DNA of 64,000 bases from Coemansia sp. RSA 487 (taxonomy: Eukaryota; Kickxellomycota; Kickxellomycetes; Kickxellales; Kickxellaceae): assembly GCA_027577595.1 (NCBI GenBank), contig JANBRJ010000037.1, positions 62,001 to 126,000 of the forward strand. Direction: 5' to 3'. The translations under genes and the position numbers were made by a program. Positions 53,832 to 63,479 of this stretch are shown here, in pieces. Numbering within the stretch: position 1 is the stretch's first letter; each line of letters begins with the position of its first letter. The notes under the pieces were generated by a model. It did no database searches. It was not told where the DNA came from and saw only the letters and a program-made list of their open reading frames with translations.

Positions 53832-56096
53832 TCAGGCCATTACATACTCGGTCAGCCAGAACAGAACAGCATCAACGAAACCGCCCAGCAAATGCAGCGC
53901 CTGGATGATGACAAGCCACGAGAGGCGGCTGCTGCCGGCGATGCCATGCGTGGCTACCAAGTAATAGGGCCAAGCGCGGTGCATGTTCTCTGGGTGGGTC
54001 CAGTGCGCTGGCAAATCAGTCAAATCAACCCCTCCTCGCTTGACGTGCGTATTGAGGAACCCGTCGTCCGACTCGAATGCCCGATGGTACACATACGTCG
54101 ACATCACACAGTACACCAGCGACGGGAGCCACAGCGCTACGTATGCCAGCGGATACACATACAGCCGCGAAATCTTTCCGCCGTTGTTGCTAGCGTACGA
54201 CCGGTTGCTGCGGCACTTCTCAACGGTTGCCATCCAGCTCCCTTCCTCCAGCGACGAAAGCACCATTTCAGCGTTAGGGTCGCTGTACATGCTGAGCGAC
54301 CGCTGGTCCACTGCACTATGGTGCTGTTGATGGCTGGGCGTCGACGCTACTTGTTCCTCTTCTGCCGCTGCTTCTTCTCTGAACGTGTAGATGCTCAGGT
54401 GCTGTGGCGGATACGCAGTCTGGAACCCAGGCGCGCCGCATCTGGAGAACACAGGTATTGGATCAGCTGCGCTCATGTCGTCTGTTGCATCGACGCTGCT
54501 GTACTCGTAGTCGTCGACGACCGAGTCGCACGCATAGTGCGTTGGCTGGACAGCCCGCGCGGCTGCATACGAAGCTATAAGCGTGTGGTTATTCGAGCGC
54601 ACCATATCGCCTGAAAAGGCGATCGAGTCCACTACTGGCCACTGCTGATGCTGCTGCTGCTGTCTATGCCATCTGGAGCCTCTCCCGCCTGTGTTTGCGA
54701 CACGGCCGGGATACGTGGGCCGCCCAAATGCAGAGTCGCACAAGTTCATCTGCTTGGCCGACAGGTTCGGCGCAGTGTGCGACCGCCGCAGCGTGTACCC
54801 GGGGACCACCGCAGGATGCGTGGTCTTTGCGGGCGGTCGCAGGATGCGCGAGACCGCCGAGTACCAGCGCCTCAGCCCCATACCGGCTGCCGAGGACAGC
54901 GACATGGTGTCCATTGCCTTTGAAGCGCTTCTCTGGTCGTCTGCATCTGACACCTCGATTGGCCGGCTGGCTATGGACTCATTGCAACATCTGTTAGCGC
55001 TGGTGCTGGAGCACACGTCGCATTGCGTGACGCTGGTTGACAAGTACTCGTCGCCATCTTCCTCGTCCTCCCAAGCCGCTGGCTTCTTCGAGGACTTGCA
55101 TATGTTGTCAAAGATGCCGTGCGACAGCGTGGGGCTCGGGATATCGGTGGTGATGACAAAGTGCCGCGTAATAAGGCTGATCAGCGACTTTTTGAACTGC
55201 TCGTAGTAACTGCGGGACTGCTTCTTCTTTGTCTTCTTTGTCCCATTCTGATTGGCCATGCTACTACTGCTTGTGCCGTTTATTGTTTCGTGGAGGTTAC
55301 TGCGCCCAAGCTTCGACATTGCCCACCGGTGCATGTTGTGCACCGACTGGCTCCACAGCATCAGCCCCGCGCCCTTGTCTGTTGCTGTGCTGTCGATGAC
55401 TGAGCACCGCCGGCACGCTGTCTGCGGCGAGCGCAGCTGGGTGCGTTGTCTCACTTTCTTTGCGCAGGCTATGCGCACATACATAAGGCACAGCGCACCG
55501 ACCAGAATCAAGCGCCACGAGTCGATGGCCACCCACCGCGCATACACAGGCACACGCGGCACCCAGCAGTACGCATGTTCTTCGGACCGGAACTGCCAGA
55601 TGATCTGCACAATAACCGTGCCCACCAGTGGCAGAAGCACAATGACCCCCACCACGGGCGCCTTATTGTGCTGCACCCAGTACTTGCCTTGCGTCCACTG
55701 CGCCCGATGGAACTGTGACGCGTACACTACCAATGCAATAAACACAATGCTTATGCCGTCTGCTTGCTGCGCCCAGTAAGTGAACATTCCGCTGGCAGTA
55801 CACCCGGCCTGCGATGGGATACGGCCGTATACAAGGTACACGCCGCCCGAGAGAAGCCCACTGAGCGCGGATATGAGGTTTACGCAAGAGAGCGCGAGAA
55901 TAAGGTAGTGCCGCGGTGACCACTGTCTCTTTGGGATATGCTGTTCGGATTTGTTGCGCCTCTGACGCCTTCGGAGTATACACAGGTTGAGGATTACAAA
56001 TCCCGTGCCCAGCACGCTTAGAAGACTGCCAGCTAGCGAAACCGCGGTGGAGCTGACGCTACTTGGTGCCGCATCAAGAATCGAAAAGTACCCCAT
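53832..56096 (-). CDS. Seven-transmembrane receptor (Git3/Gpr1 or cAMP-receptor-like GPCR) with very long third loop
   Basis: The product is 754 residues from the ATG at 56094-56096; the frame extends 61 codons further up through A/T-rich simple sequence and is not used. Hydrophobic helices lie at about 18-41, 64-86, 95-125, 145-168 and 186-212, and after a ~425-residue hydrophilic loop at about 643-666 and 720-750. A cysteine before TM3 (GCTASGMF) and another in the second outer loop (AYCWVP) could form the standard disulfide. The fold resembles fungal glucose-sensing Git3/Gpr1 and Dictyostelium cAMP receptor-type proteins, which signal through G-alpha to cAMP. The loop is Ser-rich and basic, a likely site for phosphorylation and G-protein coupling. 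The C-terminal tail after TM7 is nearly absent. Ligand is unknown. Confidence 0.75.
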   Translation of the reverse strand: MGYFSILDAAPSSVSSTAVSLAGSLLSVLGTGFVILNLCILRRRQRRNKSEQHIPKRQWSPRHYLILALSCVNLISALSGLLSGGVYLVYGRIPSQAGCTASGMFTYWAQQADGISIVFIALVVYASQFHRAQWTQGKYWVQHNKAPVVGVIVLLPLVGTVIVQIIWQFRSEEHAYCWVPRVPVYARWVAIDSWRLILVGALCLMYVRIACAKKVRQRTQLRSPQTACRRCSVIDSTATDKGAGLMLWSQSVHNMHRWAMSKLGRSNLHETINGTSSSSMANQNGTKKTKKKQSRSYYEQFKKSLISLITRHFVITTDIPSPTLSHGIFDNICKSSKKPAAWEDEEDGDEYLSTSVTQCDVCSSTSANRCCNESIASRPIEVSDADDQRSASKAMDTMSLSSAAGMGLRRWYSAVSRILRPPAKTTHPAVVPGYTLRRSHTAPNLSAKQMNLCDSAFGRPTYPGRVANTGGRGSRWHRQQQQHQQWPVVDSIAFSGDMVRSNNHTLIASYAAARAVQPTHYACDSVVDDYEYSSVDATDDMSAADPIPVFSRCGAPGFQTAYPPQHLSIYTFREEAAAEEEQVASTPSHQQHHSAVDQRSLSMYSDPNAEMVLSSLEEGSWMATVEKCRSNRSYASNNGGKISRLYVYPLAYVALWLPSLVYCVMSTYVYHRAFESDDGFLNTHVKRGGVDLTDLPAHWTHPENMHRAWPYYLVATHGIAGSSRLSWLVIIQALHLLGGFVDAVLFWLTEYVMA

Positions 56097-56958
56097 TAGC
56101 CTGAAATATAAAGTGTATTGGGATATGAATATGAATAGGAATAGGAATATAAATATAAATAAAATAAAAAGGGAATAATGCTTGATGTAACGTTGCTGTA
56201 TATATTGTATTAATTTTCCCGAATGCCGTTCAATGTATATACTGGATGAGACGACCAAAAAAAATCGCTTCAATTTCACAATACAAGACCGAACAACTCA
56301 AAATACGGTCCCACCATCGATAAACAGTAGTACTCCAAATAAAAAATGTTTGTGATTTGGTTTTCCAATACCTAAAGTCCAGAGGACCTGTATGGCAACT
56401 GGCCAGTTGTATTAAAAGTATTTTCATTTTTCATATTACTTTTTTTCTTCATTCGACAACTCTTGGGGTAAATACAAATGTGTGTTTTCTCTCTCTCTTT
56501 CTCTCTCTGTTTGTTGACATGTAAAAACCAACGATATGGAATAACAGTAAATTAGCAGAAAAACCATTATTTTATGAGTATGCGGAGAAACGAAAGAAAA
56601 AAGTGTTGCCGTCAATTTTGTAATTATACTGCTATAATGTTTTTTTTGTATCAGCCAAAAACAAAAGTAAACACATTTGAAAGCCGGCAAAAATAGCCAT
56701 CCATATAGAAATCACCCACGATCAGATCACATAATCAGGACTCTCTGGTTGTTTATTTTTCCGTCAAATATTGTATTCTAGGTGCTTCGAATTGCAAAAG
56801 CGAAAACAACAGCATAACACACACGCACACGCACACACGCACACAACACCCTGCTCAGCTTCTCTCTTTTTCTCTGTTTGATCCCTAAAGCTCTTTCTAC
56901 CTCCAATCTATTTAATCCGCCAAAATAAAAAAATACATTCACAAATAGTTCAAAAAGA
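56097..56958. other. Divergent promoter region with simple repeats
   Basis: Holds the promoters of the GPCR gene (minus) and CCT8 (plus). An AATATR-type hexanucleotide tract lies near 56120-56165, a CT-rich tract near 56488-56507, and a CACACG tract near 56818-56846. Confidence 0.55.
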
Positions 56959-58692
56959 ATGGCGCTCCGTGTTCCACAATCAGCCGGCCCCCAGCTGTTC
57001 AAGGAAGGGTACAAGAACCTGCAAGGGCTTGAGGAAGTGATATTGCGCAACATTCAAGCAACCAAAGAGATGAGCGAGATTACCAGAACGTCGTTTGGAC
57101 CCAATGGGCGGAACAAAATGATTGTGAATCACCTGCAAAAGCTGTTTGTGACCAACGACGCAGCCACGATTATCCACGAGCTCGAGGTGGTGCACCCGGC
57201 AGCCAAGCTCATCGTTATGGCCAGCCAGCAGCAAGAAGCCGAGGCCGGTGACGGTACCAACTACGTGATTATTTTCGCCAGTGAGCTGCTGCAGCGGGCC
57301 GAGAGCCTTTTGCGTATGGGGCTGCATCCGTCGGAGATCGCGCGCGGGTACGAGCTGGCGCTGGATGCGGCGCTCGAGGCGCTGGAGTCGTTGGCTACCG
57401 ATGCGGTGCGCGACTGGAGGGACCCCGAGGAGCTGCTCAAGCCGATCCGCACGGCCATTGCGTCGAAGCAGTACGGGCAGGAGGAGATGCTGGGGAAGCT
57501 GGTGGCGCAGGCCGTGGTGACTGCGATGCCGGCGCACGACCACACGCGGTTCAATGTCGACAATGTGCGCGTGGTGAAGGTGCTGGGCGGCGCTCTGGCG
57601 CACAGCAGAGTGGTCCACGGAATGGTCTTCCCACGGTCGCCCGAGACCGTGTGCCACCACGCGCAGTTCGCCAAGGTTGCCGTGTTCTCGTGCCCTGTGG
57701 ATATGGGCCAGACCGAGACCAAGGGCACGGTGCTCCTACACAACGCTACCGAGATGCTTGACTACACGAAGGGCGAGGAGTCGCAGATGGAGTCTGCCAT
57801 CCGCGAGCTGCACGACGCCGGCGTCAAGGCGCTGGTGTGCGGCTCGGGGCTCGGCGACCTTGCCATCCACTACCTGAACCGCTACGACATGGTTGCTGTC
57901 AAGTGTCCGTCCAAGTTCGAGCTGCGTCGCGTGTGCCGCGTGCTGGGCGCCAACCCGCTTGCGCGCCTGGGCGTGCCGATGCCGGAGGAGATGGGCTACT
58001 GCGACGAGCTGCGCACCGACGAGATCGGCGGCGACCGCGTCACCATCATCAGGCAGTGGACCAGCGATGAGCTCAAGGCGAAGAGCGAGGAGCAGCGCCC
58101 GGCGTTTGCCGACCGCATTGCGCGCTCGCCGCTGGTCACCGTTGTGCTTCGTGGCGCGACGCAGAATGCGCTGGACGATGCCGAGCGCGCAGTCGACGAC
58201 GGCGTCAACGTGGTCAAGGCGCTGACCAAGGACCCGCGGCTTGTGCCCGGCGCGTGCGCCACGGAGATGGAGCTGGCCCGACTGGTCCAGGAGGCGGCAG
58301 ACCGGACCGCCGGGCTCAACCAGCATGCGATGAAGGCGTTTGCGCAGGCAATGGAAGTGTTTGCGCGCACGCTGGGCGACAACGTCGGCGTCGACAGCAC
58401 GGCGCTTGTAGCAAAGCTGATTGCGGCGCACCACCAGCAGCAGCAGCAGGCAGGCAGTGCGGAGCTTGTGGGCCCTGCCATTGGAATCGATGTCGACTGC
58501 GAGCACGAGCCACGCGTGGTTGATGCGCTGAAGGCGCGCATCCTCGATCCGCTTGCCGTCAAGCAGTGGGCCATCCGCTATGCCACGCAGGCAGCACTCA
58601 CCGTCCTCCAAGTCGACCAGATCGTCATGGCAAAGACCGCCGGCGGCCCCAAGCTCCCCAAGCAGCAGGGCCACTGGGATGACCAGGACTAG
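56959..58692 (+). CDS. CCT8: T-complex protein 1 subunit theta (CCT8)
   Basis: The product has 577 residues, slightly longer than usual for this subunit (about 550-570). CCT8 is one of eight subunits of the cytosolic TRiC/CCT chaperonin that folds actin and tubulin. The N-terminus GLEEVILRNIQATKEMSEI and ITRTSFGPNGRNKMIVNHL is characteristic of theta. The nucleotide-binding motif is AEAGDGTNYV. The apical domain includes PVDMGQTETKGTVLLHNA. The C-terminal equatorial half has VVLRGATQNALDDAERAVDD, PGACATEMEL and GIDVD. A short Gln run (HHQQQQQ) near 495 and a C-terminal GHWDDQD tail are minor insertions. The ATG context is AGAATGG with A at -3, good. An antisense frame of 357 codons across it is a codon-bias shadow. 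Confidence 0.95.
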   Translation: MALRVPQSAGPQLFKEGYKNLQGLEEVILRNIQATKEMSEITRTSFGPNGRNKMIVNHLQKLFVTNDAATIIHELEVVHPAAKLIVMASQQQEAEAGDGTNYVIIFASELLQRAESLLRMGLHPSEIARGYELALDAALEALESLATDAVRDWRDPEELLKPIRTAIASKQYGQEEMLGKLVAQAVVTAMPAHDHTRFNVDNVRVVKVLGGALAHSRVVHGMVFPRSPETVCHHAQFAKVAVFSCPVDMGQTETKGTVLLHNATEMLDYTKGEESQMESAIRELHDAGVKALVCGSGLGDLAIHYLNRYDMVAVKCPSKFELRRVCRVLGANPLARLGVPMPEEMGYCDELRTDEIGGDRVTIIRQWTSDELKAKSEEQRPAFADRIARSPLVTVVLRGATQNALDDAERAVDDGVNVVKALTKDPRLVPGACATEMELARLVQEAADRTAGLNQHAMKAFAQAMEVFARTLGDNVGVDSTALVAKLIAAHHQQQQQAGSAELVGPAIGIDVDCEHEPRVVDALKARILDPLAVKQWAIRYATQAALTVLQVDQIVMAKTAGGPKLPKQQGHWDDQD

Positions 58693-58918
58693 AACTCTCC
58701 CTCCCCCTCTTTTTTCTGTTGAAGCCTGCGAGGAACTCGCACTCCTAATAAAACCAAAAGTCTGCTTTGAGCCAAATAAAATATGCAAATGCAATGTTGG
58801 TGGATCCATTAAAGTCCTGTTTTCCTTCCCCTCCCCCCTTCCTTTTGAATTTCGTTCATTTTATCCCCTTCCTCTTCCATCGTTACGGTCTATTTTATTT
58901 TGTTAATTTCTTTTGTAA

Positions 58919-59821
58919 ATGATCTGGTCTGTGTTGCAGCAACCGCCAACCGGCGTGTGGGTCGCCGTATGGCTCTCTGTATTCCATGTCAGCATGTTCG
59001 TGGGCCTCATATACGTCTTCATGGTACTGAATCGGGTGCCTGGAGTATCGATACACAATCGCAATCATCCGCAGATAATAACGCGGCGGATTCTGGGGGT
59101 GTCCACGTCTTCAGCAATATCGCTTATAATCACAGCAGCGACTTTGCACAGCTGGCAGCAGCAGGGCACCACCGGGCAAGGGCAGGAAGGATGGCTGTCG
59201 GTAGGGCGGCAAATGGGGTTGGCTCCGCAAAAGGCGCTTGGATCGCTTGTGGTTGGACTAGTGTTGACTGCAATACTGTACACGGGTCCGCTGGTACTGG
59301 ACTACTTGGATGGCTCGTTTACATGGTCCGCGGTGAGCCGGTTCCTTGGTGATTTGCAGACACTGCGGACAAAACAAAGAGACTATGTGGTGGGCCCGCT
59401 TACCGAGGAGCTGGTGTTCCGTGCTTCCATCGTACCCCTGTGGCTGGCTTCGGGGGTCGCTCCCAACACGTGTATCCTGGCATCCCCTGTTCTATTCGGG
59501 TTGGCTCACTTGCACCAGGGATACCGGCTGCTTTCGGACGGCGCCTATTCGGTTGCGCAGGTGGCGGCGTCGACGACGTTGCAGCTTGCGTATACCACGC
59601 TATTCGGGTGGTTTGCAGTGGCGGTTTTCATTAGATCGCAAAGCGTCGTAGGTCCTGTGGCAGCCCATGTTTTCTGCAATATCCAGGGACTGCCAGAGCT
59701 TGGAAGAATTCAGGAACGCCAAGGGTTCAGTAAATATGCGGTGTGGATGGCGTTTGTGCTGGGCCTCTTGGGGTTTGTCTTGCTCTTTGAGCCAATGACA
59801 CGGCCTGGCGTATTTTTGTAG
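58919..59821 (+). CDS. RCE1: CAAX prenyl protease 2 (RCE1)
   Basis: The product has 300 residues with multiple membrane helices. RCE1 removes the last three residues of farnesylated or geranylgeranylated CAAX proteins such as Ras at the ER membrane. The conserved glutamate motif is VVGPLTEELVFRAS (~158-171), the first catalytic histidine is in FGLAHLHQG, and the third motif is AAHVFCNIQGLP with His and Asn. Together these identify the ABI/CPBP intramembrane glutamic protease family, RCE1 branch. It begins 226 bp after the CCT8 stop on the same strand, with its own short promoter. Length is normal for fungal RCE1. Confidence 0.93.
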   Translation: MIWSVLQQPPTGVWVAVWLSVFHVSMFVGLIYVFMVLNRVPGVSIHNRNHPQIITRRILGVSTSSAISLIITAATLHSWQQQGTTGQGQEGWLSVGRQMGLAPQKALGSLVVGLVLTAILYTGPLVLDYLDGSFTWSAVSRFLGDLQTLRTKQRDYVVGPLTEELVFRASIVPLWLASGVAPNTCILASPVLFGLAHLHQGYRLLSDGAYSVAQVAASTTLQLAYTTLFGWFAVAVFIRSQSVVGPVAAHVFCNIQGLPELGRIQERQGFSKYAVWMAFVLGLLGFVLLFEPMTRPGVFL

Positions 59822-59997
59822 AACAAAAAAAATACATATATCTAGTTAGCTGTATCTTTTGAAGATTTTAATGTTTTACATTGATGTGGGAAGTATTTGT
59901 AGTAAGTATATATATCTTTCTGTTGTTATTGTTTATCTTGTGTATCAAAAAAAGTTAGTGAACTATGTGTTATCAAAAGTAAATGAACGTTTTGTTT

Positions 59998-60696
59998 TTA
60001 GAACAGCAGCAGCGATGCCAGAACAGCCGACACGATGCCTCGGATCAATGGGATACTGGCTGGCGGTGCTGCGCTGTACCCTATACCGGTTGGCGCGATT
60101 GGAGTAAAGTCAGTGTTGAAGTTGCCGACAATAGGGTTCCCATCCTGCTCAAACATGCTGGTTGATGGGTCGGCCGAATCCAGATCACTAGCAACGTCCT
60201 CGGCGTCGTCACTGCTGCCGTTGGAGTGCTCCACCGTAGTCACACTGCCGTCAGACAACGTCGAAACCTCCACCGACTGGCCATCGTCTGTGGCCGACGG
60301 AGTAGCCGAATTGCCAGTCAAGACAGCAGTGATCAGCAGCGATGATCCATCCGTAGGTTTCGCTTGGCTTGGATCAAACGTAGCTGCCTGCGTGGGTGCC
60401 GCCGGTGGCGTGTAAAGCCCGGCACCCATGACGAACTTGGACGCCCACACACCATTGAACTGCGAGGGAACGTCGATCTGCGCACCCGGTTTCAACCCCA
60501 GCTGTGCCGCCAACTGCTGGTACTTGAGAGGATCTGTCTTTTGGAGCTGGTCCACTTGGTACCGCAGATCACTGAACTCGTTTTGCCAGTTGTACGAGAG
60601 GCTGCTCATAAAGTTGTCGTAGTCCGTCGTATCTCCCATCGCGCTTGAAAACATCATGTACAATGATAGCAGGCTAACTGGGTTGGGCAGTCGCAT
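59998..60696 (-). CDS. Secreted GPI-type protein (shared-domain family, divergent member 4)
   Basis: The product has 232 residues from the ATG at 60694-60696, chosen because it opens a signal peptide (LLSLYMMFSSAMGD). The frame continues 75 codons upstream but without the signal. The N-terminal domain follows the family pattern loosely: LSYNWQNEFSDLRYQVDQL, then YQQLAAQLG, then VPSQFNGVWASKFV. A Thr/Ser/Asp-rich stalk (~110-205) leads to a hydrophobic GPI-type end (IPLIRGIVSAVLASLLLF). Family grouping is by Trp, Leu and Pro spacing and is less certain than for members 1-3. Confidence 0.7.
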   Translation of the reverse strand: MRLPNPVSLLSLYMMFSSAMGDTTDYDNFMSSLSYNWQNEFSDLRYQVDQLQKTDPLKYQQLAAQLGLKPGAQIDVPSQFNGVWASKFVMGAGLYTPPAAPTQAATFDPSQAKPTDGSSLLITAVLTGNSATPSATDDGQSVEVSTLSDGSVTTVEHSNGSSDDAEDVASDLDSADPSTSMFEQDGNPIVGNFNTDFTPIAPTGIGYSAAPPASIPLIRGIVSAVLASLLLF

Positions 60697-61452
60697 TTTC
60701 TCTCTTTTCGCAGTATTTTTCTTTTGGATTTTATTCGATAAAGTTGTGGAAATTATTAGACAAGTTGTAACCAATGTTAAAGATCCCAAAAAATGTATTC
60801 TCCAAAAGCAGCCTTTCTCAGCCCAGCAACAACAAAAAAAACAGATGCGTAGGAACGATGTATAAAGGTAAAGAGGAGGAGGCTTATCAGCATGGGAAAC
60901 CAGTAAGCATTTTATTCTCATGGTTTTGTGAATACCTTGGACGCTATGATGCTCTGGAACAAAAGGAAAGTTGCCACATTTTCTCTTTCGTCTGGGAGAC
61001 CCCTTTTTGGGCGGGAGGGGGTTCCAAAAATCAAAGTGCCTTATTCAATAGGAAGCAAATGTTTATGATGTTTCCAAACGTCACATTGTTTATTTTTTAA
61101 AATGGAAATGGATCTATTGATTTGTTCCAACACCATTCGTGAATATATTAGATATGGCATGAAAAATGAGAATTTCAACTTTTCTGTTAGCCGTTAAATG
61201 TGGCACCAAATGCAACAGAATTTTCCAAAAAATAAAAAACTTTCACAATGAATAGGCGAATGATTTAGGTCAGAATGGGCGGGAGAAACTGTTTAGATTT
61301 GACAAACAAGCAAAAAAGGGAGCAAGGATGGGGAGAGAAGTGAGAAAACAATAACGGAGGAACTAAAATAAAACAAAAGTAGAATAAGAACAAAAACCAG
61401 AATGAAAAGCTAGCTTTTCAATCATTTGGGATTTGGTTTCTGATTTCTTTGT
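60697..61452. other. Intergenic, no supported gene
   Basis: Promoter of the gene at 59998 and 3' flank of the gene at 61453. A/T-rich, without supported coding or RNA features. Confidence 0.5.
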
Positions 61453-62388
61453 TTAGAAGAAAGCAACGGCTGCCATACCCGCCAAACACAGAACAGTGTC
61501 CAAGGGCTTCATGGCCAGAACTGACATGGCACCCGAGCTCCTGTCATCCGATGCAAACTCGTCCGAAGAGAAGTCAAAGTCGCTCGAATTGTCGTTGCTG
61601 AACCTGTCGCTCTCTTCGTCAGAAGAATGCATGTGGGATCCAGACAGCTCGTCAGAGTCCGAGATATCGTCGGAATCAGACATGGAGTCCAATTCAGACC
61701 CGGATCCGGACTCAAGGTCGCCAGAAGCATCGGATCCAAGCCCAGATTCCTCGTCGCTATCGCTTCCAGAAGCGCCATCGGTGGCTTCATCGCTGGCAGA
61801 GCCCTTGGACGAAGCAGGGGAACCGGTTGGTGTGGCTTGGCCGAGCCCAGTGATGCTACCCGATGCGTCGGTCTGTGGAGTTGGCAGACCGTCGTTGCCA
61901 AGCGATGGGTTTGGAACTTGAGGCTGCATCAGGCCAGCAGCTGATCCAGACTCGAGCGCCTGGGCATTAGCGCTAGGCGACATCTGCATACCGGGCATCT
62001 GGACATTGTTTTCTTGGCCATTGGCGTTGCTGGCAGGCGCCACGGTTGAGAAACCTGCAGCAGCATTGTTTGCAGGAGCATTGGCGCCCGGTGCCGGTGT
62101 AGGAACCGGGTTGGCGTCTGCGCCGGCTGTAGGCGCACCGGCGTTTGCAGCGCCTGCCGACGGCGCGGCGGCATCAACTACGACTGGCGGTGTGGCAAGA
62201 CCAGGCGGAAGCACCTGGTTGCCGACAACGACATTGGCGTCGGGCGCCGTGGATGCGGGGTTTGCGGCTGGGTCAGCAGGCATTGCTGGCTGGATCGCCG
62301 CCGCCGCTGCCGGAGGAGGAGGAGCCTGGCCAAGAACCAGTGTTGGTGCAAGGGCCGAAAGTGTGTAGACAAATGTCGAGATCTTCAT
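61453..62388 (-). CDS. Ala/Pro-rich and Ser/Asp-rich secreted GPI-type protein
   Basis: The product has 311 residues from the ATG at 62386-62388, which opens a signal peptide (FVYTLSALAPTLVLGQ); a 30-codon upstream extension through a GT repeat is ignored. An Ala/Pro/Asn-rich half (~20-190) is followed by an acidic Ser/Asp half (~195-290) with SGSDSDEESGLGSD-like units, then a C-terminal hydrophobic tail (PLDTVLCLAGMAAVAFF) for GPI attachment. No folded domain is seen. It is probably a structural wall or surface protein, with the acidic part able to bind cations. Confidence 0.75.
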   Translation of the reverse strand: MKISTFVYTLSALAPTLVLGQAPPPPAAAAAIQPAMPADPAANPASTAPDANVVVGNQVLPPGLATPPVVVDAAAPSAGAANAGAPTAGADANPVPTPAPGANAPANNAAAGFSTVAPASNANGQENNVQMPGMQMSPSANAQALESGSAAGLMQPQVPNPSLGNDGLPTPQTDASGSITGLGQATPTGSPASSKGSASDEATDGASGSDSDEESGLGSDASGDLESGSGSELDSMSDSDDISDSDELSGSHMHSSDEESDRFSNDNSSDFDFSSDEFASDDRSSGAMSVLAMKPLDTVLCLAGMAAVAFF

Positions 62389-63479
62389 TATGATGATTAT
62401 GTATTGCAAATTGAAATATGCTAGATATGCGTGTGTGTGTGTGTGTGTGTAAATGTGCGACCAAGAAAGGATGAACAATGTTCAAGTATTCGAGACAAGA
62501 TCCACCAAACGAGTAAAAAACGAAAGATTGTTGTGAAAGCGAGGCTGCTCCTTCTATGGCTTAATTGGTGTGCAGAGTAACAAGAGTATTAGAATCAAAA
62601 TTAGTGCCAGAGCCTAGTAAAAGAAAAGAGGTATGAAAGAAACACTGCAAGCTCGCTTGGCACGAAGAAAAAGGAGCAACGACGATTTCTTTTATATACA
62701 TCCTTCAGATAAAAAATCGTGGAGAAAGAAATAAAAAAAACATTGGCTCATTTATTGTCATTTCTCTATGAACCAGCCACTGGACAAGGGCACAAAGCTA
62801 TTGGTCGTGGCAGACACACAGACACCGAGCACAGCTTTCATTTCTGGCAGTGGAACAGAATCACCTTTCTTCGCAACAAACAGAACTAGTGTTGTTTACC
62901 ACGCCAAGAGCACACTACTTCAAAATATCGACGTGTGCATCCAGGAACAATAAGCAAACGGTATGAGAATGGCGCAAGATTCTGGGAAAATATAAACATA
63001 CTGTCCCAAACATCAAACACAAGCATACAAACGCAAGCAGAAGAACCTTTGCCACTGTTGCTGTGCGCCATCAATCAGACAGAAAAAGAAAGATGATGTA
63101 TGAGAGAAACAGCACAATCAGACAGAGCAGAAAACGTTTACTAAATACAAAACTCGCAAAAAGGCTTTTTTCTCAGAGAAAATGTGGGATTCCCTTAACG
63201 ATAGGAAAAGCGATATTTGTTTGTTATAGCATGGGTGGCTTTATCGGTCTAAAGATACAAAAGAATAGAAAGGGAGAAAACACAAGCGGTTAGTAAAAAG
63301 GTCAATGAGAAACAAACAACGCAAACGCAAACGCAAACGCAGGCAAGCAAATATTGCCAACAACCTCCGATTACCACTAACATGTGGCAGCCGAAGCCCT
63401 GAGCCTAGCATTAGTTTCCGCCCAGAACGGTTCTAGACAGTTAGAATGCTATAGCACCCAGGGAAAAATATGGCTGATA
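62389..63479. other. Intergenic with simple repeats
   Basis: A (GT)10 dinucleotide run lies at 62431-62450, in the leader of the minus-strand gene at 61453. An ACGCAA tandem run lies near 63320-63343. No coding sequence is supported. Confidence 0.5.

Noticed and set aside
56097-56279. 61-codon upstream extension of the GPCR frame
   Set aside because: It translates a simple A/T repeat into a Phe/Ile run and would place a false helix before TM1.
57736-58809. 357-codon minus-strand frame across CCT8
   Set aside because: It is a codon-bias shadow of a certain CCT8 gene, with no domain of its own.
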